Shown here piece by piece: positions 46,001 to 55,964 of a stretch of 64,000 nt of DNA. The DNA comes from Protonemura montana. Its lineage: Eukaryota > Arthropoda > Insecta > Plecoptera > Nemouridae. A program made the translations under genes and the position numbers. The notes under the pieces were generated by a model. The model was not told the origin of the DNA and ran no database searches. It saw only the letters and a list, made by a program, of their open reading frames with translations. The stretch's first letter is position 1, and each line of letters starts with the position of its first letter. The stretch spans positions 11,933,076 through 11,997,075 of the forward strand of contig OX387604.1 of the NCBI GenBank assembly GCA_947568835.1, read 5' to 3'.

Positions 46001-49000
46001 TGGTAATTGCCCCCGACCGTTTCCGTGTATGTTTTATACTTCTCACATATACCTCCAGAGGCACCTGCAAAGAGTGTCATAGAACTATTGAGCAAGTCCA
46101 AGGAAAAAAGCATCTGACAAAGGTAACAAATATCACCCTGTTTTTATCCATACATCCCAGAGTGCCAATTCACGTACATTTCTCCTTATACCCATTACAC
46201 CCAGGTGAAGTAACTCTGCTGGACTGTTTTGCTTATCTTATGCGTCTTTCGTGTTCCTTGACCCTTATGCTAATTTTTCTACCTGTTTGATTGTTATAAC
46301 TTGTGGTTCTTTTAATATCAAAAAATTGTCAGGACTGCTTTAACCCTTGATAAAGTAACAGGTACAAGCTACGAAACGTTGGGAAATTTAGTTGTTCATT
46401 ACTTAGCATTCAAAATCCAGTTCAAATAGTTTTTGTTAAAACTACTGCTAAGGTTACATCAAGTAGACATGAGTCTAAAAACAATCATAAAGAATCTCTA
46501 TGGGGAGAGGCATGGGAAGTTAGTAGATAGGTTGGCGAGACTCCGAGAGAAGAAAACCACCTTAGGTTGTAGATTACATTTTCTGATTAGATGTAGGGAT
46601 TTAGATGTGATACCGTCGTGGACACCGAGTTAATTCTTGATAGGGCCAGTAAAGCGTTGTTACGGAAGACCATTCAAGACACAAAAAAGAAAATAAGGGT
46701 TGGTAACAAACAAATTTATTTCTGCAGATCAAAGGTATGTGATTTTATTTCTTTGGATTTATGGGATAGGTTATATTTTATCGTTTTCAATCACAACTCT
46801 TGGCTACACCAAATAACTAGTGAGAAACTTAGTAGAAAGCTAGATAACTTATGCAGGAAACAACAAAGAAATTGGAGTTCAAGAGGGACATTAACAAAGC
46901 CTAAGACAGCTTACAATTTATCTAATACCTGTGTGTCCGAGGCAGGTAATAGAGTTTTAGAAAAGGGATTCAATTTTGCAATAGCCCCAAAAAGGATTCC
47001 ATTAGAACAGCTGGGGAAGAAGATGCAGTTAAACGGTTACCTTTCCAATTAGCAGATGTCATAAGACAGGATGTAGCATACATTTTAAGGAAGGGAAAAA
47101 AAGAAGAGTTAAAACACAAAACCAGAAGAGACATAAACTTAGAGGGAATTGAAGAAAAATATGAACGCAGTCATTTTGAAAGTAGACAAGGGGAATGCAA
47201 CAGTTATTATGAACACAGAAGATTACAAGAGGCAAACGGATGAAGTAATACAATCAGAAGGTTACGTAAAACTGAATAAAGACCCCACAACAAAATTTGA
47301 GAAGAGATGAACAGAATGCTTCGAGAAGGCGCCAAAAGAAGAAAAGTTAAAAAGAGAATTAGTTCCAAAAGAATCAATCATTCCAAAAGCTTATGGCCCT
47401 ATGGGTTACCAAAAATTCACAAAATAGGTTGGGAAAAGTAGAAGGATAGTTCAGAAAGGATAGTTAAAATTGCCTATGGCCTCGATAACCCCAGATTAAC
47501 CTGTCTTTAACTAGGCTCAGATTTTACCACATAAGACAGGGAGGTTTATATTAGAGAATTGTCCATATGCAATAAGCCTGCCTAAACTATATTATACCAT
47601 GAGCATGAATTGGCATCTAATAATCAACTAATCAACTAATATCAATTATCAATCAACCAATTAACTAATAAAAAGCAGGGTAAAAACAAGTTATGTTGGG
47701 TATATTTTTAACTGGGTGTAAAATGTAAGTAAATTGGCACCTAGAAGTTTAAATAGCCTGTTTCGATCACACATTGATTCCCTCACTAACATTTAACTAA
47801 GTTACTGGTTACGTACCTGAAGCGCTGGCAACCCACGCCAAGCCGAGAGTACCGCCAGTAAAGTCTCGATATGTGAAAACATATGCGAGGCAGAAGTCTT
47901 CATGGTTTCCAAGTGAATGGAGATTTAGGAAATTGGACACATCGATGTTCTCCATGCAAAACTGATTTGGTTCCCCACTGTATTGTCGCTGGCACGGAGT
48001 ATCATCGTCAATCTGGACCATAAGTGCACCGGCGTTAGTTTTCGGACTTAAGAGCATTAAAGTACTGTACTACCAAAGGACAAGCAATAAAATAACACAA
48101 CAAACCTTTATCCTTTGGACTTCAAATTTAATGTTCCTGTGCTCAACGCGCCCATCGAACTTGGTATCTCTGTAGATGTAATTTACAGCGGTCACGTGAT
48201 GAGCAATCAGAGACAGTATCTCTTCGCGAGTTTTTTCAGGATCATGGTTGACCTAAGAATGAAAAAGATGTAATAGAACAGCCATGCCAAGATAATTTCT
48301 TAAAAAAAATTGTTGAAAAACTTTTGGAACTTATTCGAGGGCAGAAAATATCTTACCTGTTCGGTGATATGTTTCCAGATGAGAGGGTCTGTTTGGATGA
48401 ACAGTGAGCATGTGTTTTTGTTTTCTTCCTTTGGTCGGGTCGCTCGTTTGGAGCGAGAGGCGCCCCCTTCGTTGGCTTCACGGCTGTACTTATTGTGGTG
48501 AGAATGTGGCATCAACACAGGCCTCAACGGAGGCGGTCCGACGCCAGCGTCGTCATCTCCGTCCACCTCGTCTGAAACCGAGTTCTGCACACGCTCCATC
48601 CACTGAAGTGTGTCATCGTTGATTCCACAGCCTCCAGCATGACCAGTTCGCTTGTGCTGATACGGATCTTCTACGTGATGGTCGCCGTAGATGATCGAAT
48701 GGAAACTTGTGTTCTCTCCTTTTGGAAAATACCGATGAGCTTTCTCGATATAGTAGGAAGCTGGGTGTGATATGATCTTCCCTTCGAATATGCCATCGCT
48801 TATCGAGCCAAACACATGGCTACTAGGCTCACCTAAGATATGGCCCTGTAGGAAACAGTCAGTATTATATTTTAGCATTGAACATATTGTGCATTTAATG
48901 ACCATTAAACAATTCTAGAGCTTACAAATTGACTTTAGTAGGTATGGCAAAATGACAATTCACCTGGGTAACTTTTCTTAATAACAGTAACCTCACTGGG

Positions 49001-52000
49001 CTACAAAAAAATCAATTTTCTGAATTTGAGTTAGGACTTAAAAGAGTGGACAGGGCCGCACCTGATATATGTGTGAAGAGTCGATGTCTTCTAATTCTCC
49101 AGTTGGTCCTTCAATGACCATCTTGTCATTGAAGGTGGTCAGGTCTCTCTTCAGCCTGATGTTAAACGCTCGACCGTAAGCGGTAAAATGGAGGTGGACG
49201 ACGTTTTCACGTACGACCGACCTCTTCGCTCGGAGATGATTCCGGTGCACATCTTGGCTGTCATAAGACAACGGCTCGTAGTGGCTAATATACTCGTTGA
49301 GTCGCTTTCCTGGAGGCAAAATGCAATATTCCACATCAAATGCTGGAACCCATGACCATTGACAACCCCATGGGGTGGCAGGGTGGGCAATTGAGATGCA
49401 GCAATGTCAGTACTCAAAAAAAATATTAGTTCCTCAAAACCTAAACCCTAAATAAGGTGTGAGGGATTGGGTGGTGACCATTGTAATTACCTAGGCCCTT
49501 TCCTCCACATTCACTTTCTTACTTGGTTCCAGAATAACTATGCTAGTCTTTGCTTGGTAAACCCAATATACTTAGGGACATCTGGCATACTTATCTGGCA
49601 TACATTTTGGTCTTGATAGTAACTTGACCTAACTGACACACATTCCACTAGATACAACCCATCTACCCTAACCTGGGGACTGTTAGTTTTCTTGCTAACT
49701 GCAAAGACTATTTCAACACACGTGCGATGTGTTTACCTAGTTGATCACATTCATTTAAATAGTGATACCCCAAAAGCCTCCAGCTTACAACAAAATTCCT
49801 TGTTGTATGGAACATATTATGGAAGAAAAGAGTCTTGGACAAAACATGATATGAAGCAAAAATTCCCTTTGGCTGCTGTACTGTCTTGCAAGACGATTTC
49901 ATGATGTCTCTATTACAAATGTCGTCCTTAAAACCCACATTTTAAGAAAGTCACAAACCCTACAGAACGGTCAACAGAGCTACTAAGTTCCGATGTGTGT
50001 GACACCTGACACCCCATCCCACCACAATGTTAAATGTTTTTGATATATTTGCAAGATTACTGCTTAAGTCCACAGGAAGAACATAAAGGATGATGTAACG
50101 TAAATGCATGACAGCTAGTAGAAGGAATACTGTACGCCTTCGCCCGCTCCACAAATCCTGTTTAAAATGCCGTTGAAAGTCAAATTTACCTCGCAAAGGG
50201 CCCTATTTAAGCACAGCCCCAGAATTATCACCAAAAGATGGGGAACAATGATTCGAGCACCTTCCTTTTCTTACGACGTAAATTTCAAAATCACGCAACA
50301 ATGGGGATAGTTGAATTTACAATTATTTTGGATTTCTCCACCAATGGGACCCAAGTGTTAGTTAAGCCCAACTTTTTAAATCATAATCGAGACGTTATCA
50401 AAACAACAAGGTATATTATGTCAAAAAATTTAAAAAAATACAAAACTGCTACCCCAAAAAAGGCCTCAAATTTCCTCCGCGGTATTAGAACCATGATTAA
50501 CTGCTGTAAACCGCCTGCTGCAGCACACTCCCAAACATTTATAACATGGCTTGACATGACAAGACATGGCTTGCAGTCCATGCTGTTGTCCAGCTCAAGA
50601 CATGGCTTGCAGCCCATGCTGTTGTCCAGCTCAAGACATGGCTTGCCAAACAAAGCTTGCATGTCATGCTGTTGTCCAGCTCAAGACATGGCTTGCCAAA
50701 CAAAGCTTGCAGTCCATGCTGTTGTCCAGCTCAAGACATGGCTTGCAAGAGCAATGGAAATATTTAAAACATTGTGACTTTGTAGGGAAGCAAACTGGTA
50801 GTGCAGCAAATATAAGAGATATGTATTTGTAATACTGCTCCTGGGCCCGGATTCACAAAGGGTCATAACTCTTAATATCGTATTAACTTAATTACGAATA
50901 TCAAGGTAATGAAAGAATGGCCACTAGTCCCAATTCACAAAGAATATTAGAGTCGCTATTCGATCTTAAGTCTACTACCAGTCCTGACTGGTATTAGGGA
51001 AGTTAAGACTATCCCATTTAAATTTTAATGTCTTATTTTCTGCGAGATTTTTGTTAGTTCACTAATAACATTTGAAATAATGTATATTTCGGTGGAGCAC
51101 AACGATCATTTCATTATATTCCCGCGAATTACGAAGAAATGTCAGACTTAACCTCTTTGAGACTTCGCTTTGACGTCTCCTAAGGTGGGCGTGTTCGATT
51201 GCTTGTTCGCCGTAATTGTCAGTGTCATTCATTGAATTCAAGTGTAAATCTGTGGTGTAAGTTTAATAAAATGTTACCTGCCGCTGTTCAGTTTATTTTA
51301 AATGAAGAATAGATCCTTTAAATATGCCCGACAACTTTTTGCTACGATGGTATCGCCTTCCCAGGAATGCCATAGTAGAGCTCTGTCAAGAAATCGGTGA
51401 CACTCTACAGAGAGATTCGTTCAGATCAAGGGGAATCCCTGTTCCTACCCAAGTACTCGCAGCATTGCGGTTTTATTGCGGTTTTATTGAGTTATGATTT
51501 ATATGATTTATGAGTTTTATTTATATGAGTTATTTTATTGAGTTAGTTAGTTATGGTTTAATTGCCCAGGGTTATTTGAGATCAGTGGTTTATGTTCGCT
51601 TGAATATAACAACAGACGAACGTTATTTGAATAAATGCGCACCCTGCACTGATTGGTCGAAATTTCCCGTGTCATGACGTCACGTCTGAATTAGTGACGA
51701 AACCTAAAACTGCTCAGACCGCGCTAATATTTTGTTTGTGAATGCGGAATAGCACTAATATGGTAATACGTTAATACGATATTAGCACAGTAATAGTACT
51801 ACAGTATTAGCTCTAATATGTTAATAAAGTTAGGACTCTTTGTGAATCCGGGCCCTGGGGTATGCCAAAAATCACTAGTTTGACTAGAGCTGCCCAAGCA
51901 TGCACTTTTATTTTCATAACAAACCAGTATAAAACAAGGTAAAACCAGTGCAGTAAAATAATGCAGAAAGAAGGCTTAATACAGACTTATATTACTCATA

Positions 52001-54509
52001 CTTAGAATTAGAAAATTATGATGGACATGTTTCATGAGACCTAGGTATGATCTCATTGACATTGCAGATTGTTTATATCACTGTAATTATAATTGAATCA
52101 ACGATTTTATGACAACTTAACATTTAGGTAAGTAGCTAGGTAATAAAAAGAGGCAAAGTACCAAAACTATGGGTGTGTAGTCTTTCCCCATGCCAGTAGA
52201 TGTATTTTTAATTTTCGCAAATGTTATAATTATTTAAAAGTTAATTTTATCTTTATAAATAATACTAGTCAGCTACTATCTGCTGACTTATAAACAAATG
52301 TTAGCTGGAAGTGGTTCTGGCTCTGGAAATAATAAATTCATATCTTTAAGGCAAAATATAAAATAAAATAAAAATAATATGTGGTATAGATAGGAAACCA
52401 CTGAAAATAAAAAGCAGGATGAAACCAGATCAGAAGATAAAAGGATGCTTTCTATGAAATATATTGTGATAACATGATGAATAATGGAAATAATGGGATT
52501 GGGCATTTCATTCTTGAAGTATTTGCTAAGTAATCAATGTTAATATAAAGCTGCCAAACAGAATCTACTTAAACCAATAGATACCTTAGCAAGAGTAATC
52601 CGATTTTTACATAAAGATATTTTGCTGGCTTTGTTTACGTGATAACAGCTTTGCAACATGAGAAGAATGATAAACCAATTAGAACACTCAACAGACTTGA
52701 ATATCGAACCAGTGGAGTGTCACAGTTTCACAGCAAAATCTAATTTGGTGTGAACTGTGAACCAATGATTGGAAAATGTGTTCGGTGCGATGCAGCTAGG
52801 CGGCAAGTTTTCATCACTGTTTCACTAACAAAAAATTAGGTACTACTTGTTAGGTAGTATAGAAGTATCGAGTTAGATCATTTTGATAGGAGATCAGAGT
52901 GGACCCGTGGAAAGTGAATGAATGTGCCAAGAGGTTGTAAAGCATGACAATGTCGATTACGCAGCTTAAAACAATCTCAGTCGACAGCAACAAGCAGTCA
53001 GCGAAGAAATCAGAATAACTTTACTGAACGAGACGAAATTAAGATTTTCAAGGCTTCTGAAGCGTGCCGGAGCAGTTACGTAAACATGCGAATTGAGAAT
53101 AGAATTGTTTTGATTTACTTTCACTGACATTCGACAGACCTTCTTTGATCCATGATACTCCCGAAATGCTTATTTTCTCCTTTATGAGCCAAAATAAAGT
53201 GTTGATATTCATCACGGATCTTAGAAACTCCAGTGAGGAAAGGTACCGGTATTAATCTTTGAATATACCCTCCCGATTTCAGCGTTACTGTTTACATGCT
53301 GATAATCTATGGTCTATGGACTTGGATCGTAACATTAGCAGATAACATTAATGGACAGTTTTATTCAATTCTGTAGATTTTGAGTTCAGTCCAGATCCAG
53401 ATCCATTTTATTTTGCAATGATTCCTAAAAACTCCCGTTGATGAAACTCGGAAGTTAAATAGGTCGGTAGTTGTATTACCAATTCACAAGTGTATCCCGC
53501 CGGCACCAGCATCGATAAGCGATGAAGGCAACTACTGCGAGATAAATGTTAAGTATCTGTGTTTCCTTTATGAAAGGGTTTAGCAACTTCCTAGATAATA
53601 TGAATTTGCCGGGATGTCGTCGAACAACGAAACAAGATTGAGCATGTAATAAACATGCCTTGTTATGAACTAAAATGTGTAACCCTACACGGCGCTATTT
53701 CTTCGACACAGAAACGTCAGATACGGGATATGAACCCTGACCACATTCATTTACTACTTATAATCAGCTGAACTATAATTTACTGTAAAGCATTTTAATT
53801 TAAAAAATAGCTATGCTTATGATTAATAACACTGGCGTTATAAATAAAACCAGAATATGTCAAAGACGGTACATTCATACGTTAGAATGTCAATAATCAC
53901 AATGAGTCGTTGAGTCGTATGAGTCTTAGTTTAGCGTAATTTTCTCTCCTAGAGATCAACAATCTAATAACAAAAAGGGCACAATTAGTCACGCGATTTT
54001 GTTCTGAGAATTCCTCATTCACACTGAGCACAAGCGAATTAAAATCCAGGATAAGAACCCCTTATTTAAAATAGCATACTTAATCCAAATTAATCTAATT
54101 GGGAAAAGGGTGTTCTCTCCACTCAAACAGATGAGTAATCATCTATGTTGCGGTTAGCTATACCAGTCTGTTGTCTGGGCTGAATGACAAGGATAGTCGT
54201 TGACAGCCTACGAACACAAAGGCTCGTTTCTCCCATAAATCAGTCTCGTTTTTCGTGGTCCAAACTGATGTAAGTCGAACTGGATGTTATGTTATGTTAT
54301 ATTGTGAGAGTTGATTGATGCGCTTATCAGGTCATAACAATGTAGCACGGTGTTTTTCGGTGGGGTATTTCTCTATTTGTCACCTTGCTGCAATGCTGGG
54401 GAAGTAATTCTCACCACAAGAATGATGTGTCAAATTATGTTCACTCACCGCTTTCGACGTAAGGTATGAACACAAGTAAGAAAATTGCATAGCCGAATTC
54501 TTTATACAT
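34027..54509 (-). CDS. kuz: Kuzbanian / ADAM10 metalloprotease (complete, 14 coding exons)
   Basis: Membrane metalloprotease that sheds ectodomains, notably Notch. Minus-strand exons: 54449-54509, 49062-49309, 48357-48845, 48106-48252, 47817-48012, 45880-46064, 45170-45344, 40053-40230, 39644-39821, 38401-38634, 38024-38140, 36469-36633, 35035-35173 and 34027-34130. They total 2616 bases, 871 aa, with phases matching at every junction. Order of features: signal peptide, propeptide starting [13 protein letters not shown], Cys-switch-like GGCG (Cys ~176), furin site RSKR (~234-237), catalytic [12 protein letters not shown] (zinc His ~433, 437, 443; an intron splits it before the last His), [11 protein letters not shown]et-turn region, disintegrin/Cys-rich domains, transmembrane helix (~740-760) followed by [12 protein letters not shown], and a Pro/Gly-rich tail ending HHKV. 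The first exon lies 5.1 kb upstream. It was identified because its signal peptide and phase 1 end fit the second exon exactly. Confidence 0.93.
35641..36269. mobile_element. TTAA-flanked MITE in a kuzbanian intron
   Basis: Terminal inverted repeats of about 40 bp start AGGGGCA and include ACCCTTCAAAATTAATTTT. They flank a 621-bp non-coding interior (element 35645-36265). A TTAA stands at both outer ends (35641-35644 and 36266-36269), as expected for target duplications of piggyBac- or Kolobok-type transposases. No transposase is encoded. The superfamily is not decided. Confidence 0.75.
38964..39408 (-). mobile_element. Full-length 5S-type SINE in a kuzbanian intron
   Basis: Read on the minus strand: a 5S-rRNA-like head (about 39408-39300) with TTAAGCAAC, GGGTC-like and TATTGGATGGGTGACCA blocks; a linker; the core TTCGGAAGGGACGTTAGGC; GTGCGTCGTTGAACCCC; and a tail ending AATCAATCAATC near 38964. 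It joins head and body in one unit. This shows that the separate heads and bodies at 20095-22614 belong to a single family of about 445 bp. It is in the sense orientation of kuzbanian. Confidence 0.85.
40484..40948. repeat. Left terminal inverted repeat of the 4.1-kb transposon
   Basis: Starts GGGTCATTCC and ends near the T-rich edge around 40948. Internal landmarks matched in the other arm are GGTCCAACCGTTCGGATATT, ACGCAATATCTAGGGTTC and TGACCATATCGCTGATGAGT. Confidence 0.9.
41090..43675 (-). CDS. Transposase-like protein, 861 aa, of the TIR element
   Basis: Single open frame with no stop, entirely between the inverted repeats. N-terminus (about 47-115): Cys/His-rich region ([27 protein letters not shown]) likely binding zinc. 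About 240-270: helix-turn-helix-like segment ([20 protein letters not shown]). About 372-430: CVCTIHQN and clustered Cys (KCGNCPG). Probable RNase-H-fold core: [11 protein letters not shown] (Asp ~513), [13 protein letters not shown] (Asp ~597), [18 protein letters not shown] with KR (His ~632, Asp ~638). About 744-756: a run of Glu encoded by a GAA/GAG microsatellite. The C-terminus [18 protein letters not shown] resembles a Tudor/chromo-like fold. Similar proteins are, from memory, abundant in invertebrate genomes. I cannot assign a named superfamily, and catalytic roles are inferred. Confidence 0.8.
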   Translation of the reverse strand: MCSIGLFFEEECGPIEDLAIKSIESFNSDQQLSLALRTKCDNVKTVCHLHEKKFLRLYSCHHKLCCDPFQAHCGIVKVNGLREINAASRTKYLEIADLIPGKKLCSTCRKLLSLRLKELTTVSVLTPTKSTELDLPFVDIPCEADAVNQSLAAFGVSPINTTKLKGKSMFYSKRKFSEITQGVKKRLELVSPSNEEISKEDLTSSEECKDSIRDGSEIIAQLKEKFKTSTRSEKITILSVLPKSWSIKRIMQEFNASNHLVRKTKQLVKAQGILPSANQKAGKTLSPDCIQLIEEFYENDDVSRVMPGKKDFVSVKVGDNRVHRQKRLVLSNLSEVYRSFKDKYPDIKVGFSKFAELRPKHCVLAGAAGTHSVCVCTIHQNVKLMALGAKLPLLSDGTIKSYQHCLASLMCNPPLLNCFVGKCGNCPGTDELREWLEISFSENFIDSVTYKQWLSTDRCTLETITKPTDEFVDCFIEKCILLRNHDFIARQQAAFMQEKKANLKPGEVLVVGDFAENYSFVLQDAAQGYHWNNSQCTLHPFVCYFKPEDRDIQHLSYVVISDSLTHDTVTVHTFQKHLIRHLKQNISDVSHLIYFSDGAAAQYKNKKNFSNLCHHEVDFELTAEWHFFATSHGKGPCDGVGGTVKRNAARASLQKPYADQIMTPIDFYRWATENVWTVNFVFVANEEITANGIKLKERFKELKTIVGTRSFHAFYPKSLTSLHVKHFSLSEEINIVKIVEKNEEGEEEEEEEEEEEATAAEIPEFEFKDVGSFITVAYNEDWWLACVLEKSSQSLELQVNFLHPHGPAPSYFYPSVQDKLIVAFADVLTLADPNTATGRTYFLSATDTNRATAGLIKYVPQ
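44120..44597. repeat. Right terminal inverted repeat of the 4.1-kb transposon
   Basis: Inverse of 40484-40948, with a longer A run near 44472 and a short AT-rich insertion near 44560. It ends GGAATGACCC and is followed by the AATA duplication. Confidence 0.9.
44686..45022. repeat. Short inverted repeat next to the transposon
   Basis: GGTTATAGGTAGAGACAGA at about 44690-44708 is found in inverse form at about 44997-45018, with a duplicated GTCTCT in the right arm. The arms are about 27 bp. The loop contains no recognisable gene. Confidence 0.5.
46340..46385 (+). ncRNA. Possible degenerate hammerhead ribozyme remnant upstream of the Penelope-like fragment
   Basis: The order CCTTGATAAAG, a 14-base spacer with a weak GTA/TAC pairing, CGAAAC, then GTTGGG resembles the hammerhead core CTGATGA-stem II-GAAAC. 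Penelope-like elements are known to carry such ribozymes in their repeats. The core here has two mismatches (TTGATAA), so activity is not expected. Weak call. Confidence 0.25.
46433..47480 (+). mobile_element. Penelope-like retroelement, N-terminal and reverse transcriptase fragment, broken
   Basis: Plus-strand ORFs at 46433-47052 (two frames) show the Penelope-type N-terminal landmark [19 protein letters not shown] followed by FAIAPKRIP. In later frames come [19 protein letters not shown] (46-47 kb, near 47175-47235) and YGLPKIHK near 47400, both diagnostic of Penelope-like reverse transcriptases. Several frame changes and stops (for example at 47310 and 47440) make this dead. The catalytic RT palm and the GIY-YIG domain are missing. 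It is antisense to kuzbanian, in its intron between exons 47817-48012 and 45880-46064. Confidence 0.8.
49540..49700 (-). mobile_element. GIY-YIG-like endonuclease fragment of a retroelement
   Basis: On the minus strand one frame reads GLYLVECVS, about 18 residues later [13 protein letters not shown], then a stop. This matches the spacing of the GIY and YIG motifs in Penelope-type endonuclease domains (xVYLxxC...KYIGxTxxRL). Only this part is present. It is antisense to the Penelope RT fragment at 46433 and 2 kb away, so it need not be from the same insertion. Confidence 0.35.
50561..50752. repeat. Minisatellite, 36/54-bp units
   Basis: About five head-to-tail units with the shared block CATGCTGTTGTCCAGCTCAA followed by GACATGGCTTGC. 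Two units carry an extra 18 bp (CAAACAAAGCTTGC-like). It is open in several frames, giving artefactual ORFs. It lies in kuzbanian intron 1. Confidence 0.85.
50843..51855. mobile_element. ~1-kb non-autonomous DNA element with GGGCCCGGATTCACAAAG termini
   Basis: The 18-bp terminal sequence at 50843-50860 is repeated exactly in inverse orientation at 51838-51855, with further matching to about 28 bp. No transposase ORF is inside. A subterminal copy of the motif (CCCAATTCACAAAG) occurs at about 50929-50942. Target duplication is unclear. Lies in kuzbanian intron 1. Confidence 0.75.
51856..54448. other. Rest of kuzbanian intron 1, no feature seen
   Basis: AT-rich, no coding sequence or repeat structure recognised on either strand. 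Confidence 0.5.
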
Positions 54510-54779
54510 GTTACTTAACGCAAATGGAGTGTTTAAAGTTAATAATCACATCAAAAACAGAAATAATTCACAAACGCCCAGCTGACTTGATCAACGCATA
54601 ACAAAAGCTTGCGTTCCGTACACTGCACTAGTCGACAACTAGTGCTGAAAGGCAGGCGCACAGAAGGTTTCCTGCTGCAGCGCCATCTCGTGAATAAATA
54701 TTAAAACTTATTGCGCAAAATTTAAATTCTGTTGTAATGACCACCAGCGAAATCAAAGCGAATTAGGATTGCATTTCCG
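54510..54779 (-). promoter_or_regulatory. Probable 5' UTR and promoter region of kuzbanian
   Basis: Upstream of the kuzbanian start codon and before the 3' end of LYRM7. It contains a short dyad CACTAGTCGACAACTAGTG at about 54625-54643 and an initiator-like TCAGCA on the minus strand nearby. The 270-bp gap limits the space available for both a kuzbanian promoter and the LYRM7 terminator. Confidence 0.35.
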
Positions 54780-54785
54780 TTTATT
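54780..54785 (-). terminator. Polyadenylation signal AATAAA of LYRM7
   Basis: TTTATT on the plus strand, i.e. AATAAA in the sense of LYRM7, 57 bases after its stop codon. Confidence 0.6.
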
Positions 54786-54841
54786 TGTTACTTACAACTA
54801 GAATACTATCACAAATTTCCAAACCCCCTAAAATAACATTT

Positions 54842-55701
54842 TCATGATGGGCAGTCCTTGAAGGGCACATTATTCAATTTGTTTGTGTCTTCCGTCAACC
54901 TGGCCTCTGTAACAGATAATAAACACAATATGCCATAAAATACCTGCCTTTATAAGTATTTTACACATAAAGCTTGTCAGCAAAGTTAACCCTGAAATAG
55001 TAAGTAGGTATTTAGAAAATCACTCTATTATCACTAACCGAAATGTCCTTGTTTCACTTCTCGGGCTTGTACGACTGATGTTCGCAGCTCTACCTCCACT
55101 GCCTGAGCATGCAGGACCAACTTAAAAATACAAAAATATGTTAACAGAGAACATTTAATATTGTAAAATATCTGCAATAGTTTCTTTCAGAGATAATGAA
55201 ATGTAGTAATTTCTCTTTTCACTGCACATACCTCACTTATTGAGGTGGTATTCGTTACGCATTTGTTCCTCTTAAACTCCTCGTTAATCTTCTCTCTGGC
55301 AGCTGGAATAATTGAATGTGAAATACATATGACACTGAAGTGAAATTATGGTGAAGGTAACAACTTAAGAGTACAGTTACTCAAATCTATTTGTTCCTGT
55401 CACTTGTAGTGGAGGGATCATTGGCATTTAACTCAAATTTCGTCTGATGGAATCAAAAATATGTCATACACTAGACATTCAAATACACATACAGGGAAAT
55501 CATACCTGTCAATGCACATAGATCATCTTTAAATACCGACATCCTGGTTTGGTGTAGTTTCTTGAAAGACGCAAGTACCTAAAAAATAAAAGAAGGTTAC
55601 ATTACACTGATTAACCCTGCTTCCCTAACAATTATTTAGGTTATGAATGCAATTAAATGCACTTAAAGATGTACCTGGCTCCTAAAATTGGAAGCTGCCA
55701 T
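54842..55701 (-). CDS. LYRM7: LYR motif protein LYRM7 (complex III assembly factor, MZM1-type)
   Basis: Mitochondrial matrix chaperone that stabilises the Rieske Fe-S protein before its insertion into respiratory complex III. Five short exons on the minus strand (55675-55701, 55506-55578, 55232-55302, 55039-55120, 54842-54906) sum to 318 bases, 105 aa, phases consistent. The order matches the family: VLASFKKLHQTRMSVFKDD (LYR-type helix), AAREKINEEFKRNK (the F in the third helix region), VELRTSVVQA, and the C-terminal NVPFKDCPS. The start is the only ATG before the first donor. The length equals the vertebrate protein. One acceptor is AAG (exon 4). It faces LIPT2 across 263 bp. Confidence 0.9.
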
Positions 55702-55964
55702 CGTTCGAATTCCGCGAGGCAAGATCTACTACTATTTTGTCAATACAATTATTATTGAAGTTCAAATTGTAGAGTAAATGTAAGCATACCCTACCCTAAC
55801 TTGCCCTGAACTTGGCTTGCTCTAAGCTGAGGTCTTCCCTCCTACCACACTCTTCTAAGCCATTAGTGTACCTAAAATTTGAAAAACAGATTTCTTTAGA
55901 TTTGTTGGTTTTGTGGGTGGTTTTAGTAGGTACTTTGATGTAGAGGGCACTGTTTTCTCAACAA
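55702..55964. promoter_or_regulatory. Shared LYRM7-LIPT2 intergenic region, candidate bidirectional promoter
   Basis: Only 263 bp separate the two divergent start codons, so both promoters must lie here or overlap the first exons. No TATA box at a fitting distance was recognised. A possible acceptor (TTATTCCAG, ending 55987) inside the LIPT2 ORF would imply a short 5' UTR intron in this region. Confidence 0.55.

Noticed and set aside
50238..50866. Overlapping ORFs of 60-180 aa on both strands rich in Cys, Pro, His and Gln
   Set aside because: They are produced by the 36/54-bp minisatellite being open in several frames; no protein family or splice context supports them.
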